Shown: piece after piece, positions 25,420 through 34,171 of the stretch
How the letters are laid out: each line of letters starts with the position of its first letter
Position numbering within the stretch: position 1 is the stretch's first letter
Origin: Caryophanales bacterium UBA6985
GTDB taxonomy: Bacteria; Bacillota_I; Bacilli_A; RF39; UBA660
Reading direction: 5' to 3'
DNA: 64,000 nt
NCBI GenBank assembly: GCA_002450035.1
Contig: DJYF01000043.1
Location: 11,522-75,521 of the forward strand
Program-made: the position numbers and the translations under genes
Notes under the pieces: generated by a model
What the model saw: only the letters and a program-made list of their open reading frames with translations
Database searches by the model: none
Told to the model about the DNA's origin: nothing

Positions 25420-27423
25420 ATGGCTATAAGTGCCCAAGAAATGGCATTAGAAGAGAAAAAACTAAAAAACGTAGTTGGTATCATTGATGAGCAATTATCA
25501 TCCGCTGGTTCTAATTTATTTGAAGAAGAGCAAGAATTAAAAGAATTTCAAAAGCTCATGTGGGAATCACAACAAGAAATGGACGAAGAAGAACTTGCAT
25601 CATTTCTTTATGAAAATGAAGGTAAAGTTGATAGACTTGATGAAAAATTAAAAAAATTAAGAAAACTTGTAAAAGTTAAAGACAAACCTTACTTTGGTTC
25701 TATAGTATTTAATCAAGAACCAATTTATATAGGTATTACTTCAGTTAAAAAAGATTTAGATTATCATGTATATGACTGGAGAGCTCCTATTTCAACAATG
25801 TTTTATGATTATGATGAATTAGGAGAAGCACAATATAAAACTCCTGGAGGAATTGAAAGAGGAGTTATAACAAGAAAAAGACAATATCAAATAGAAGAAG
25901 GAAAAATTAAAGAAGTATTTGATACAGGTCTTAACATTCAAGATGATATGTTACAAACAGTATTATCTCAAAGTAAATCAGATAAGATGCGTAACATAGT
26001 TAATACAATACAACAAGAACAAAACCAAGTTATTAGAAATGAAAGAAGTAAAAATATCGTAGTTCAAGGTATAGCAGGATCTGGTAAAACATCTGTTGCC
26101 CTTCATAGAATTGCCTTTTTACTTTATAGATTTGAAGTATTAACTTCACAAAATGTACTTATCTTTTCTCCAAACCAAGTATTCTCTGAGTACATTTCAA
26201 ATGTACTTCCAGACTTAGGAGAAGAAAATACATTACAAACAACATTCCATGAGTTTGCATCCTCATTTATAAGTGAATATTACTCAGTAGAACCTTATTC
26301 ATCTTTTGTTGAACGTTACTACAAAGGTAATAAGCAAGATAATAGTTTAATTAAATTCAAACTATCAGATAAAATGGGAGAAGCAATAGAAGAGTTTGTT
26401 AAATACTATGCAAAAGCATCGAAGTTTGTAAAAGATATAGAACATAAAAATAAAGTTATTCTTGCTGAAGACTTAAATGATTTATTACATAATAGATATG
26501 CTAATAAACCTTTATTTGAAAGACTTGAACTAATTGGTGAAAAAATAAATAACTCTATGTTCAAGGGTACAAAAATGGATTTAAAATCAATTATTTCTAA
26601 ATTAAAGAAAGCAGCTAACTTTACAACTGATTATAGAAAGATTTATAAAGCTTTCTTTGATTCAGCAATATTTAATAAAATGTATAACAATAGTTTTAGT
26701 AGAATAGAAAATAATTCAAACCTAAGTGAACATGTGCTTCCTTATGAGGATTCAACTCCTTTTATTTACATGAAATGTTTACTTGAAGGATATCCTTATA
26801 AAGTAGCAATGAAACATGTAGTAATAGATGAAGCTCAAGACTATACATATTCTCAATATAAGATGATTAGAAAAATATTTAAAAATGCTAATTTTACTAT
26901 CCTAGGTGATATTAATCAAACAGTTAATCCATTTTATAAATATGATGACTTAAAAGTATTATTAAATCTATTTGAAGATGGAGAATATATAGAACTTAAT
27001 AAAACATATCGTTCTTCACCTGAAATAATAGAATATGCTAATAAGATACTTGGCCTTAAGCATGTAAGTGCAATTAGAAGAGACCAAAATCTACCAGTTA
27101 TTAAAAGACCTATAAGTGATCTAAAACACATTGGTAGAGATATTAATTACTTACATAAAAAATATAAAAGTGTTGCAATTATTACTAAGAGTATAGATGA
27201 AGCAAAAGCTATAGTAAAAGCTTTTGAAAAGAGTTATAAGATTATATCTTTAATAGATATTAATACTGAATCCTTTAATACAGAATTAGTAGTATCTCCT
27301 GCATATGGAGTTAAAGGATTAGAGTTTGATGCTTGTGTAATTGTTAATAATTTCTCAAGTGATCCTTATCTATATTATGTTGCAGTAACACGTGCTCAAC
27401 ATGAGCTAATAGTTTATGAATAG
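25420..27423 (+). CDS. helD: HelD-like RNA polymerase-recycling helicase (UvrD/Rep superfamily)
   Basis: HelD is an SF1 ATPase that removes stalled RNA polymerase from DNA. The 667-residue protein has an N-terminal coiled-coil arm (1-90). The HelD-specific YDWRAPISTMFYDY follows near 125. Next come Walker A (GIAGSGKTSVALHR, near 218), the DEAQD Walker B (near 473), motif III (GDINQTVNP) and C-terminal motifs (YGVKGLEFDA, YVAVTRAQHEL). It is somewhat shorter than Bacillus HelD. It is a single-gene unit. Confidence 0.88.
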   Translation: MAISAQEMALEEKKLKNVVGIIDEQLSSAGSNLFEEEQELKEFQKLMWESQQEMDEEELASFLYENEGKVDRLDEKLKKLRKLVKVKDKPYFGSIVFNQEPIYIGITSVKKDLDYHVYDWRAPISTMFYDYDELGEAQYKTPGGIERGVITRKRQYQIEEGKIKEVFDTGLNIQDDMLQTVLSQSKSDKMRNIVNTIQQEQNQVIRNERSKNIVVQGIAGSGKTSVALHRIAFLLYRFEVLTSQNVLIFSPNQVFSEYISNVLPDLGEENTLQTTFHEFASSFISEYYSVEPYSSFVERYYKGNKQDNSLIKFKLSDKMGEAIEEFVKYYAKASKFVKDIEHKNKVILAEDLNDLLHNRYANKPLFERLELIGEKINNSMFKGTKMDLKSIISKLKKAANFTTDYRKIYKAFFDSAIFNKMYNNSFSRIENNSNLSEHVLPYEDSTPFIYMKCLLEGYPYKVAMKHVVIDEAQDYTYSQYKMIRKIFKNANFTILGDINQTVNPFYKYDDLKVLLNLFEDGEYIELNKTYRSSPEIIEYANKILGLKHVSAIRRDQNLPVIKRPISDLKHIGRDINYLHKKYKSVAIITKSIDEAKAIVKAFEKSYKIISLIDINTESFNTELVVSPAYGVKGLEFDACVIVNNFSSDPYLYYVAVTRAQHELIVYE

Positions 27424-27424
27424 A

Positions 27425-27451
27425 AGAGTGATTAAATAATCACTCTTTTTA
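27425..27451 (+). terminator. Terminator after helD
   Basis: AGAGTGATT and AATCACTCT (27425-27433, 27438-27446) and T5. Confidence 0.85.
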
Positions 27452-27475
27452 TTGGTTATTTCTTATAGAGTAAAG

Positions 27476-27502
27476 AGATGGTTTTTAAAGCCGTCTTTTT
27501 TA
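27476..27502 (+). terminator. Second tandem terminator
   Basis: A 9-bp stem with two G-U pairs (27476-27484 with 27488-27496) followed by T6, with no gene between it and the first terminator. Confidence 0.65.
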
Positions 27503-27523
27503 TTTATATATTAAATATATAAC

Positions 27524-27552
27524 TTGTTAATTAACCTTATTTCAAGTATAAT
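27524..27552 (+). promoter_or_regulatory. Promoter of yneF unit
   Basis: TTGTTA, 17 bp, TATAAT; AAGGAGTGAT follows before the ATG at 27574. Confidence 0.7.
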
Positions 27553-27573
27553 ATTCACGAAGGAGTGATTAAT

Positions 27574-27783
27574 ATGTTGCATGATATTTTAATGGTATTA
27601 ATTGGATTAATAATTGGTGCTATTGCAGGTTTCTTTATTGCAAGAACACTTATGAAAAAATATATGGAAAAGAACCCACCTATTAATGAAAAGATGATTG
27701 AAGTAATGATGTCATCTATGGGTAGAAAGCCTAACCAAAAACAAATAAGACAAGTTATGGCTCAAATGAATAGAGTTAAATAA
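27574..27783 (+). CDS. yneF: YneF-family small membrane protein
   Basis: A 69-residue protein with one N-terminal membrane helix (ILMVLIGLIIGAIAGFFIA) and a conserved cytoplasmic tail (NPPINEKMIEVMMSSMGRKPNQKQI). Both match the YneF/UPF0154 family of Firmicutes, whose function is unknown. The ATG at 27574 is set by AAGGAGTGAT; a GTG 9 bp upstream is inside that site. It is followed after 1 bp by the yceD-rpmF pair. Confidence 0.88.
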   Translation: MLHDILMVLIGLIIGAIAGFFIARTLMKKYMEKNPPINEKMIEVMMSSMGRKPNQKQIRQVMAQMNRVK

Positions 27784-27784
27784 T

Positions 27785-28198
27785 ATGAATATAGATATTT
27801 ATAAGTTTAATGGAAATTCCAAAGTATTTGTTGATCAAGATGTAGTATTTCCAAGCGAATATACTACAGATGATATAAGTGAATTAAAAAATGTTCATGT
27901 ATCAGGTTATTTTGATATAGATGAATATGATAATTTAAATTATGATTTCACTATTACAGGTACTATGGTATTAAAAGATAGCCTTACATTAGAGGCTGTA
28001 GATTATGATTTTGAATCTATATGTGAAGATTCAGCAGGTAATTATGAAAATTATTTAAATAAAACTCGAAATTTACTTGATATTTTACCTATTTTATGGG
28101 AGAATATTGTTTCGGAAGTTCCTATTCAAGTGAAAAACGAAGGAAGCACATTACAAAAGTTAAGTGGTAATGGATGGGAATTTGAAAGTAATGAATAA
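27785..28198 (+). CDS. yceD: YceD/DUF177-family protein
   Basis: A 137-residue protein of the YceD (DUF177) family, linked in other bacteria to 23S rRNA accumulation. Family features are the beta-rich N-terminus, the central GTMVLKDSLTLEAVDYDFE strand pair and the C-terminal RNLLDILPILWENIVSEVP helix. The family cysteines are absent. The strongest support is position: it lies 25 bp before rpmF, the near-universal yceD-rpmF arrangement. Confidence 0.82.
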   Translation: MNIDIYKFNGNSKVFVDQDVVFPSEYTTDDISELKNVHVSGYFDIDEYDNLNYDFTITGTMVLKDSLTLEAVDYDFESICEDSAGNYENYLNKTRNLLDILPILWENIVSEVPIQVKNEGSTLQKLSGNGWEFESNE

Positions 28199-28223
28199 TT
28201 AATTACGAAAGGAGTGAATGAAG

Positions 28224-28409
28224 ATGGCAGTTCCATTTAGAAGAACAAGTAAAACTAAAAAGAGAATGCGTCGTACTCATTTAAAGAAAGAATTACCAGG
28301 TATTACTACTTGCCCAAATTGTGGTGCAGCAATTAAACCACACAGAGCTTGTACAGTATGTGGTCAATACAAAGGTAAAGAAGTAATCGCTGTTAAAGAC
28401 GCTGAATAA
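28224..28409 (+). CDS. rpmF: Ribosomal protein L32 (bL32)
   Basis: A 61-residue large-subunit protein. It opens with [19 protein letters not shown] and has a four-cysteine zinc finger ([18 protein letters not shown]). The ATG at 28224 gives the conserved N-terminus and sits 9 nt after AAAGGAG; the ATG at 28218 is too close. The zinc-binding C+ form is the only L32 visible in this window. Confidence 0.97.
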   Translation: MAVPFRRTSKTKKRMRRTHLKKELPGITTCPNCGAAIKPHRACTVCGQYKGKEVIAVKDAE

Positions 28410-28424
28410 TCTTTAAAAAGTATT

Positions 28425-28452
28425 AAAACGAGAAGTAATTCTCGTTTTTTTG
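28425..28452 (+). terminator. Terminator after rpmF
   Basis: A perfect 10-bp stem (28425-28434 with 28439-28448) and T7. Confidence 0.92.
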
Positions 28453-28478
28453 TGTAAATATAAATTTTTTTTGATTTT

Positions 28479-28511
28479 GTAACTTAGTTGTAACTTTTGG
28501 TAACTTATAAT
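28479..28511 (+). promoter_or_regulatory. Triple direct repeat and -10 box before the ABC exporter
   Basis: GTAACTT occurs at 28479, 28490 and 28500, spaced 11 and 10 bp (one helical turn). The third copy runs into TATAAT (28506-28511). This is the layout of an OmpR-family response-regulator site, and such a regulator is encoded downstream. Confidence 0.7.
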
Positions 28512-28540
28512 GGGTATGTAAAAAGGAGAGAAAAAACAAA

Positions 28541-29212
28541 ATGGAAATTTTAAAAGTTGAAAATTTAACAAAAGTATATGGAAAAAATACATCTAAAGTC
28601 GTAGCACTTGATAATGTATCATTTACAGTTAATAAGGGTGAGTTTGTAGCTATAGTAGGAGCGTCTGGTTCAGGTAAATCAACACTTCTACATTTACTTG
28701 GAGGTGTAGATAGACCTACAAGTGGTAAAGTATTTATTGATGGAGAAGACATTTATAATTTAAATGATGATGCTCTAGCAATATTTAGAAGAAGACAAGT
28801 AGGTTTAATTTATCAATTCTATAATTTAATACCTATATTAAATGTAGAAGAAAATATTACATTACCTCTTGCTCTTGATAATAGAGAAGTAGATAAGAAA
28901 GAACTTAATGATTTAATCGAAACTCTAGGTTTAACTAACAGAAAGAAACACTTACCTAATGAATTATCAGGTGGACAACAACAAAGAGTATCAATTGGTA
29001 GAGCTTTAATTACAAGACCAACTATAGTTCTTGCAGATGAACCAACTGGTAACTTAGACTCTAAGGCAAGTGATGAAATAGTAGCTTTACTTAAGAAAAT
29101 GAATAAAGAAATGAAACAAACTATTATTATGATCACTCATAACTTAGATATTGCATCTGAAGCAGATAGAATTATTAAAATAGAAGATGGACATATAGTT
29201 AAGGAGGATTAA
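28541..29212 (+). CDS. ABC transporter ATP-binding protein (MacB/LolD/BceA type)
   Basis: The 223-residue ATPase has Walker A GASGSGKST, Q-loop region YQFYNLIP, signature LSGGQQQRVSIGRAL, Walker B VLADEPTGNLDS and a switch His (MITHNLD). This subfamily powers FtsX-type permeases that move peptides, lipids or antibiotics by mechanotransmission. It ends 1 bp before the permease gene. The promoter repeats suggest control by the two-component system encoded just downstream. Confidence 0.93.
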   Translation: MEILKVENLTKVYGKNTSKVVALDNVSFTVNKGEFVAIVGASGSGKSTLLHLLGGVDRPTSGKVFIDGEDIYNLNDDALAIFRRRQVGLIYQFYNLIPILNVEENITLPLALDNREVDKKELNDLIETLGLTNRKKHLPNELSGGQQQRVSIGRALITRPTIVLADEPTGNLDSKASDEIVALLKKMNKEMKQTIIMITHNLDIASEADRIIKIEDGHIVKED

Positions 29213-29213
29213 T

Positions 29214-31832
29214 ATGAACTTACTTAACAGATTAACAATTAAGAATTTAAAATTAAATAAGAAACGTACAATAGTAACTATAATTGGTATCATGTTATCT
29301 GTTGCACTTTTAACAGTTATGTCTACTGTATATTCAGGTGGAGTTAAGTCTTTAATAGAACTTGAAAAGAACTTACAAGGAAACTTCCATGTAGCATTCC
29401 TTGATGTTCCTATCACGGAAGTTAAAAAAATTGAAAAGAATCAAGGAGTAGAAAGCGTATATTTTTCAAGAAAAATAGGATATGCATCTATTCCTTCTAA
29501 AAATGATGCCAAACCTTATGCTTATATAGCAGCATTTGATGATGTTTCTATTAAAAACTTATCAATTAATTTACTTGAAGGAAGATATCCTAAAAATGAT
29601 TCTGAAATATTAATTCCTTCTCACTTAGAATCAAATGGTAGAGTAAAATACAAAGTAGGAGATACAATTACTCTAAATATAGGTAAAAGAGTCTCTACTG
29701 AAGATGGTGCCGAGTTAACTCAAGATGATGACTTCTCGGAAGATTCCGAAAAAATAACTGATACACATCCAAAAGAATATAAAATTGTTGGTAAGATAGC
29801 TAGACCATCAAACAAAGTAGAAAACTTTAGAGCACCTGGTTATACATTTGTAACTTACTATGAAGGTAATAGTACAGAAGGTAATACTACCATGTACGTA
29901 TTACTTAATAAATATGGTAGAAAAAATTACTATAAAATAGTTGCAAATATATTAGGTATTGATGAAGTAGCATTCCAAAAATTATATGAAGGTGACTATG
30001 AAAGCACCGAAGAATATGATGCTATCTCAAAAGAAGTCCAGAAAGCTAAATATGAAATATTATTTAACAAATATTTAATATTACTAGAATCTAATCCATT
30101 TGATAAAAAATCTTTAGGTGGACTTGCTACATTATTCATGATAGTTGTAATAATTACTATTGTTGCATCAGTATTCTGTATAAAGAACTCCTTTGATATA
30201 TCTGTAACAGAAAAAATTAAACAATATGGTATGTTAAGAAGTGTAGGAGCAACTAAAAAGCAAATTAGAGCAAATGTCTTTAGAGAAGCAACTATACTTG
30301 GATTAATTGGTATTCCTTTAGGTGTAGTTCTTGGATTAGTTGCTGATATTATCTTTACTGCTGTAAGTAATACACTTATTGGAAAAATTAATATGCAAGA
30401 TGGCTTTAAATTATATTTAAGTTTTAGACCAATGTTTATAGCAATTGCTATTATCGCTGGAATTATTACAGTATATTTATCAGCACTATCAAGTGCAATT
30501 AAATCAGGTAGAATTACACCAATAAAGTCAATTACTAATGCTGATGATATAAAGATCAAAAGAAATAGCATTCGTTCACCTAAAATAATTAAAAAGATAT
30601 TTGGTATAGGTGGAGATATTTCATATAAAAACTTAAAGAGAAGTAGAAAAAAATATAGAACGACAGTTATTTCTATCGTAGTATCTGTTGCTATATTTAT
30701 AGCGTTATCTTATTTCATGGTTTCTCTTGTGAATGTAACTAAAGACACTGTTGGAGGGTCTGATTATGATATTCATTACACTACTACAGTTTATAAAGCT
30801 CCAACAGCACCAGAAAAGATCCTTAAAACTTTAAAATTAGATGGTATTAAAGAGTATTCAATTAGAAGAGAAAACTCTATTAACTTAAGTTTATCTTATG
30901 TTGATAAAAAAGTATTATCAGGTCTGTCATATGTACCAACCGATGGTGAAGGAAAACTATATGCTAAAGTTGTTGCTATTGGTGAAGATGCTTATAAAAA
31001 TTATATAAAAACTCTAAATTTAAAATATGAAGATGTTAAGAATAAAGCAATTCTTTATAATTATTTCTCATATACTACAGAAGATGGTAAGAAACACTTT
31101 AAAGAACTTCTTTCTCTTAAAGGAGGAGATAAAGTAGATGTTACAAGTATAGATGATTTAAAGTTTACTTTAGATATAGAAACCACTACTAAAGAACTTC
31201 CTTTAGGTGGTAACTTTGATAATGAAATTGTATTCATTGTATCTGATGAATTATATGATTCAATTAAGTTTGATTCTCAATATGAATGGGAAGTATATTT
31301 AACTTTAGAAGATAAAAAAGATGCTTCTAAGATTCAAGATGAAATAGATAAAATATTACTTGATGAACAATATAACTTAACAAATGTAATAGAACAAAAT
31401 GAACAAACTGAAAGTGTTGTACTTCTAATTGGTATTACTTTATATGGTTTTATTATTGTAATATCTTTAATTGGTATAACTAATATATTTAATACAATTA
31501 CTACTAACATGGAATTAAGAAGAAGAGAATTTGCAACTTTAAAGTCTGTTGGTATGACTAAAAAAGAATTTAATAGAATGGTTAGACTAGAGTCTTTATT
31601 CATGGGAGTAAAATCTCTAGTATTTGGTACTATACTAGGATTCTTAATATCATTCTTAATGTATAAAGTATTATACAAAGATGAAGTAGATGTAGAATTC
31701 TTATTCCCTTATAAATCAGTTATAATTGCAAGTATTGCTGTATTTATAGTTATATTTGCAATCATGAGATATTCTATTAAAAAGATTGAATCTCAAAATA
31801 TAATTGAAACAATTAGAAATGAGAATATATAA
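29214..31832 (+). CDS. FtsX-family ABC permease
   Basis: The 872-residue membrane protein has an N-terminal span (TIVTIIGIMLSVALLTVMST) and a large extracytoplasmic domain (about 45-295). Three spans of the first FtsX unit (about 300-440) follow. A second copy of the same architecture begins near 475 (RTTVISIVVSVAIFIALSYF) and ends with three more spans (about 735-860). This duplicated layout matches MacB/LolCE/Bce-like exporters. With its ATPase and the two-component system it forms a likely detoxification or envelope-stress module. The substrate is unknown. Confidence 0.88.
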   Translation: MNLLNRLTIKNLKLNKKRTIVTIIGIMLSVALLTVMSTVYSGGVKSLIELEKNLQGNFHVAFLDVPITEVKKIEKNQGVESVYFSRKIGYASIPSKNDAKPYAYIAAFDDVSIKNLSINLLEGRYPKNDSEILIPSHLESNGRVKYKVGDTITLNIGKRVSTEDGAELTQDDDFSEDSEKITDTHPKEYKIVGKIARPSNKVENFRAPGYTFVTYYEGNSTEGNTTMYVLLNKYGRKNYYKIVANILGIDEVAFQKLYEGDYESTEEYDAISKEVQKAKYEILFNKYLILLESNPFDKKSLGGLATLFMIVVIITIVASVFCIKNSFDISVTEKIKQYGMLRSVGATKKQIRANVFREATILGLIGIPLGVVLGLVADIIFTAVSNTLIGKINMQDGFKLYLSFRPMFIAIAIIAGIITVYLSALSSAIKSGRITPIKSITNADDIKIKRNSIRSPKIIKKIFGIGGDISYKNLKRSRKKYRTTVISIVVSVAIFIALSYFMVSLVNVTKDTVGGSDYDIHYTTTVYKAPTAPEKILKTLKLDGIKEYSIRRENSINLSLSYVDKKVLSGLSYVPTDGEGKLYAKVVAIGEDAYKNYIKTLNLKYEDVKNKAILYNYFSYTTEDGKKHFKELLSLKGGDKVDVTSIDDLKFTLDIETTTKELPLGGNFDNEIVFIVSDELYDSIKFDSQYEWEVYLTLEDKKDASKIQDEIDKILLDEQYNLTNVIEQNEQTESVVLLIGITLYGFIIVISLIGITNIFNTITTNMELRRREFATLKSVGMTKKEFNRMVRLESLFMGVKSLVFGTILGFLISFLMYKVLYKDEVDVEFLFPYKSVIIASIAVFIVIFAIMRYSIKKIESQNIIETIRNENI

Positions 31833-31860
31833 AAAGAGATTAATTATAATCTCTTTTTTG
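31832..31860 (+). terminator. Terminator between exporter and regulator genes
   Basis: A perfect 11-bp stem (31832-31842 with 31847-31857) and T6 whose end is shared with the next extended -10 box. Confidence 0.88.
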
Positions 31861-31867
31861 TTATAAT
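31859..31867 (+). promoter_or_regulatory. Extended -10 promoter of the two-component operon
   Basis: TGTTATAAT directly after the terminator T-run, then AGGTGAT and the TTG start at 31887. Confidence 0.7.
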
Positions 31868-31886
31868 TATAGATGAGGTGATTGTT

Positions 31887-32537
31887 TTGAATATACTACT
31901 TATAGAAGACAATGAAATCATTTCTAAAAGTTTAAAATATAATCTAGAACTAAATGACTATAAAGTTGCAATTGCACCTGATATTATTACTTCTAAAGAA
32001 TATTTAAATAATAGTATTAATTTAATTATATTAGATTTAAACTTACCTGATGGATCAGGAATTGATCTTTATAAAGATACTATTAAGGAGTTATCTATTC
32101 CTACAATTATTCTTACAGCTGTAGATGATGAAGACAGTATAGTTGATGCACTTGATTTAGGTGTAGAAGAATATATGACTAAACCATTTAGTACTAAAGA
32201 ACTTCTTGCTCGTATTAAAAGAGTTATTCTAAAGAATACTTCTTCTTCGTTAATAAAAATAGATGATATTTCTTATAACGTTGATAAGATGGAAGTGTAT
32301 GAAAAAGAAAGGCAAATAACTTTATCTTCTCTTGAATTAAAGCTTGTTAACTTACTATTTATGAATATCAATAAAGTAGTAAGTAGAAATGAAATACTTG
32401 ATAAGATTTGGGAGTGGACAGGTAATGATGTAGATGATCATACTGTTACAGTATATTTTAAAAGAATAAGAGAAAAGTTTAATACAGATTTTATTAAAAC
32501 CGTAAAAGGAATAGGTTATAGAATAGATGAAAAATAG
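31887..32537 (+). CDS. Response regulator, OmpR/PhoB family
   Basis: The 216-residue regulator has a receiver domain with acidic pocket (LLIEDN), phospho-acceptor Asp (LIILDLNLPDGSG), switch Thr (IILTAV) and Lys (MTKPFS). A C-terminal winged helix follows (VSRNEILDKIWEWTG, DDHTVTVYFKRIREKF, IKTVKGIGYRI). I place the start at the TTG at 31887 (MNILLIEDN), 5 nt after AGGTGAT; the GTG at 31878 is part of that site. It overlaps the kinase gene by 11 bp. The probable target is the exporter promoter at 28479. Confidence 0.92.
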   Translation: MNILLIEDNEIISKSLKYNLELNDYKVAIAPDIITSKEYLNNSINLIILDLNLPDGSGIDLYKDTIKELSIPTIILTAVDDEDSIVDALDLGVEEYMTKPFSTKELLARIKRVILKNTSSSLIKIDDISYNVDKMEVYEKERQITLSSLELKLVNLLFMNINKVVSRNEILDKIWEWTGNDVDDHTVTVYFKRIREKFNTDFIKTVKGIGYRIDEK

Positions 32538-33732
32538 AATAGAAAATAAAAATGTATTAATTCTATCAATTATTATATTTTTAACAGGTTTAGTAACTTT
32601 CTCAGCATTTAATATATACGAGTATCACTCATATAATAAAAACTTTAATAAAAAGCTCCTAGAAGTAGTAACAGCTATAAGAAATAAATACCCTGATATG
32701 GGAGAAGATGAAGTTACAGATATAATTCTTTCTGATAATCTAGATGAAGAGTTAGTAACTGCGTATTCAATTGATTTACCAACATCAAATCTTTTAAAAG
32801 AAAATAGTATATTACATACTAAATATTTAATTTATACTTTATTATTGTTCTCTTTATTTATATTATTAATAATATTTATATATACTATCTATAATAAAAA
32901 GAGAAGCAATAAGATAAACGATATTGTATCCTTAATAAAGAAAATAAATAATAAAATATATGATATAGATATAAGAGATATGAGAGAAGATGAAATATCT
33001 ATATTAAAAAGTGAAATTTATAAAACAACAATCATGTTAAAACAAGAGGCAGAAAACTCTACAATTGATAAAGTAGAACTTAAAAAATCTTTATCTGATA
33101 TATCTCATCAATTGAAAACTCCTCTTACATCTATATCTATTATTCTAGATAACTTACTAGAAAATGAGGCCATGGACGCAGAAACTAGAAATATATTCTT
33201 AAGAGAAATAAAAAGAGAAACTATTAATATAAACTTCCTAGTACAAAATATACTTAAACTATCTAAATTAGATACTAATACAGTTATATTTAATAGTAAT
33301 ACTCATACTTTAGAAGAACTTATTAATAGTTCTTTAAAAAACATATCTATAATAAGTGAAATAAATGAAGTTAAAGTAGTTACAGATATAGTTAAAACTA
33401 CTCTTAAAATTGATTTAAAATGGCAATCTGAAGCTATTTCTAATGTACTTAAGAATTCTATAGAGCATTCTCCAAAAGGAAGCGTTATTGAAGTTACTAC
33501 AAGAGATACATCAGTATTTACAGAAATAAAAATAAGAGACCATGGAACAGGAATAGATGAGACTGACTTAAATCATATATTTGAAAGATTTTATAAAACA
33601 AAGAATGCTAAAGGTGATTCCATAGGAATAGGTTTATCTTTAACTAAATCTATTATAGAAAAAGAAAATGGTTCCATAAGCGTCACATCAAATAACAAAG
33701 GAACTACATTTAAAATCAGATATTATAAATAG
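32527..33732 (+). CDS. Sensor histidine kinase
   Basis: The 401-residue kinase has two membrane helices (about 12-32 and 98-120) flanking a 65-residue extracytoplasmic sensor loop. A HAMP-like linker and the H-box (LSDISHQLKTPLTSIS) follow. The catalytic domain shows the N-box (VLKNSIEHSPKGS), a G1 box (DHGTGIDETDLNHIFERFYK) and GIGLSLTKSI. The short sensor loop suggests that it may sense through the partner exporter, as in Bce systems. That is inference. It is translationally coupled to the response regulator. Confidence 0.92.
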   Translation: MKNRIENKNVLILSIIIFLTGLVTFSAFNIYEYHSYNKNFNKKLLEVVTAIRNKYPDMGEDEVTDIILSDNLDEELVTAYSIDLPTSNLLKENSILHTKYLIYTLLLFSLFILLIIFIYTIYNKKRSNKINDIVSLIKKINNKIYDIDIRDMREDEISILKSEIYKTTIMLKQEAENSTIDKVELKKSLSDISHQLKTPLTSISIILDNLLENEAMDAETRNIFLREIKRETININFLVQNILKLSKLDTNTVIFNSNTHTLEELINSSLKNISIISEINEVKVVTDIVKTTLKIDLKWQSEAISNVLKNSIEHSPKGSVIEVTTRDTSVFTEIKIRDHGTGIDETDLNHIFERFYKTKNAKGDSIGIGLSLTKSIIEKENGSISVTSNNKGTTFKIRYYK

Positions 33733-33760
33733 ACATCATCATAATAGATGATGTTTTTAT
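33733..33760 (+). terminator. Terminator
   Basis: ACATCATC and GATGATGT (33733-33740, 33747-33754) followed by TTTTATTTT. Confidence 0.85.
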
Positions 33761-33785
33761 TTTGTAGAATTAAATAAATATATGT

Positions 33786-33793
33786 TGTATAAT
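33786..33793 (+). promoter_or_regulatory. -10 box
   Basis: TGTATAAT about 21 bp before the ATG at 33815. No good -35. Confidence 0.5.
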
Positions 33794-33814
33794 ATTTAAG
33801 AAAGGTAGAATATC

Positions 33815-34171
33815 ATGAATAAGAATAAACAAATATTAAAACATTGTCCTAACTTTTATAAAATAATTAATTTTGATTATTATGAAGATGATGATTTATC
33901 TGAAAAGATAATAGATATTTATCAAAAATATGTATTCGTGGTAAATCCTTCAAAAGAAAAAGAAGTTAAAAAATTAGAAGAATTAGATTATATAATTAAT
34001 AAATATATTGATGATTATTTCTTTAGGAAAGAACTAAGAGCTTGGATGACTAATATTCAAGTTAGAAAAGGTGAAGACATCATGGAAGCAATAGTTTCTT
34101 GGATCATCAATGTATTTGATAATTATGAGGTTGGCTATACAAAGAATATTTATTTATCGAGGTGGATTTAG
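33815..34171 (+). CDS. Unknown small protein
   Basis: I do not recognise this 118-residue protein. It is acidic and aromatic-rich (FYKIINFDYYEDDDL), predicted helical, with no signal peptide or membrane helix. The next gene begins on the base directly after its stop, and the ribosome-binding site of that gene (AGGTGGAT) lies inside its end. The two are therefore translationally linked, and it may be a cytoplasmic partner of the membrane-anchored neighbour. Confidence 0.6.
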   Translation: MNKNKQILKHCPNFYKIINFDYYEDDDLSEKIIDIYQKYVFVVNPSKEKEVKKLEELDYIINKYIDDYFFRKELRAWMTNIQVRKGEDIMEAIVSWIINVFDNYEVGYTKNIYLSRWI

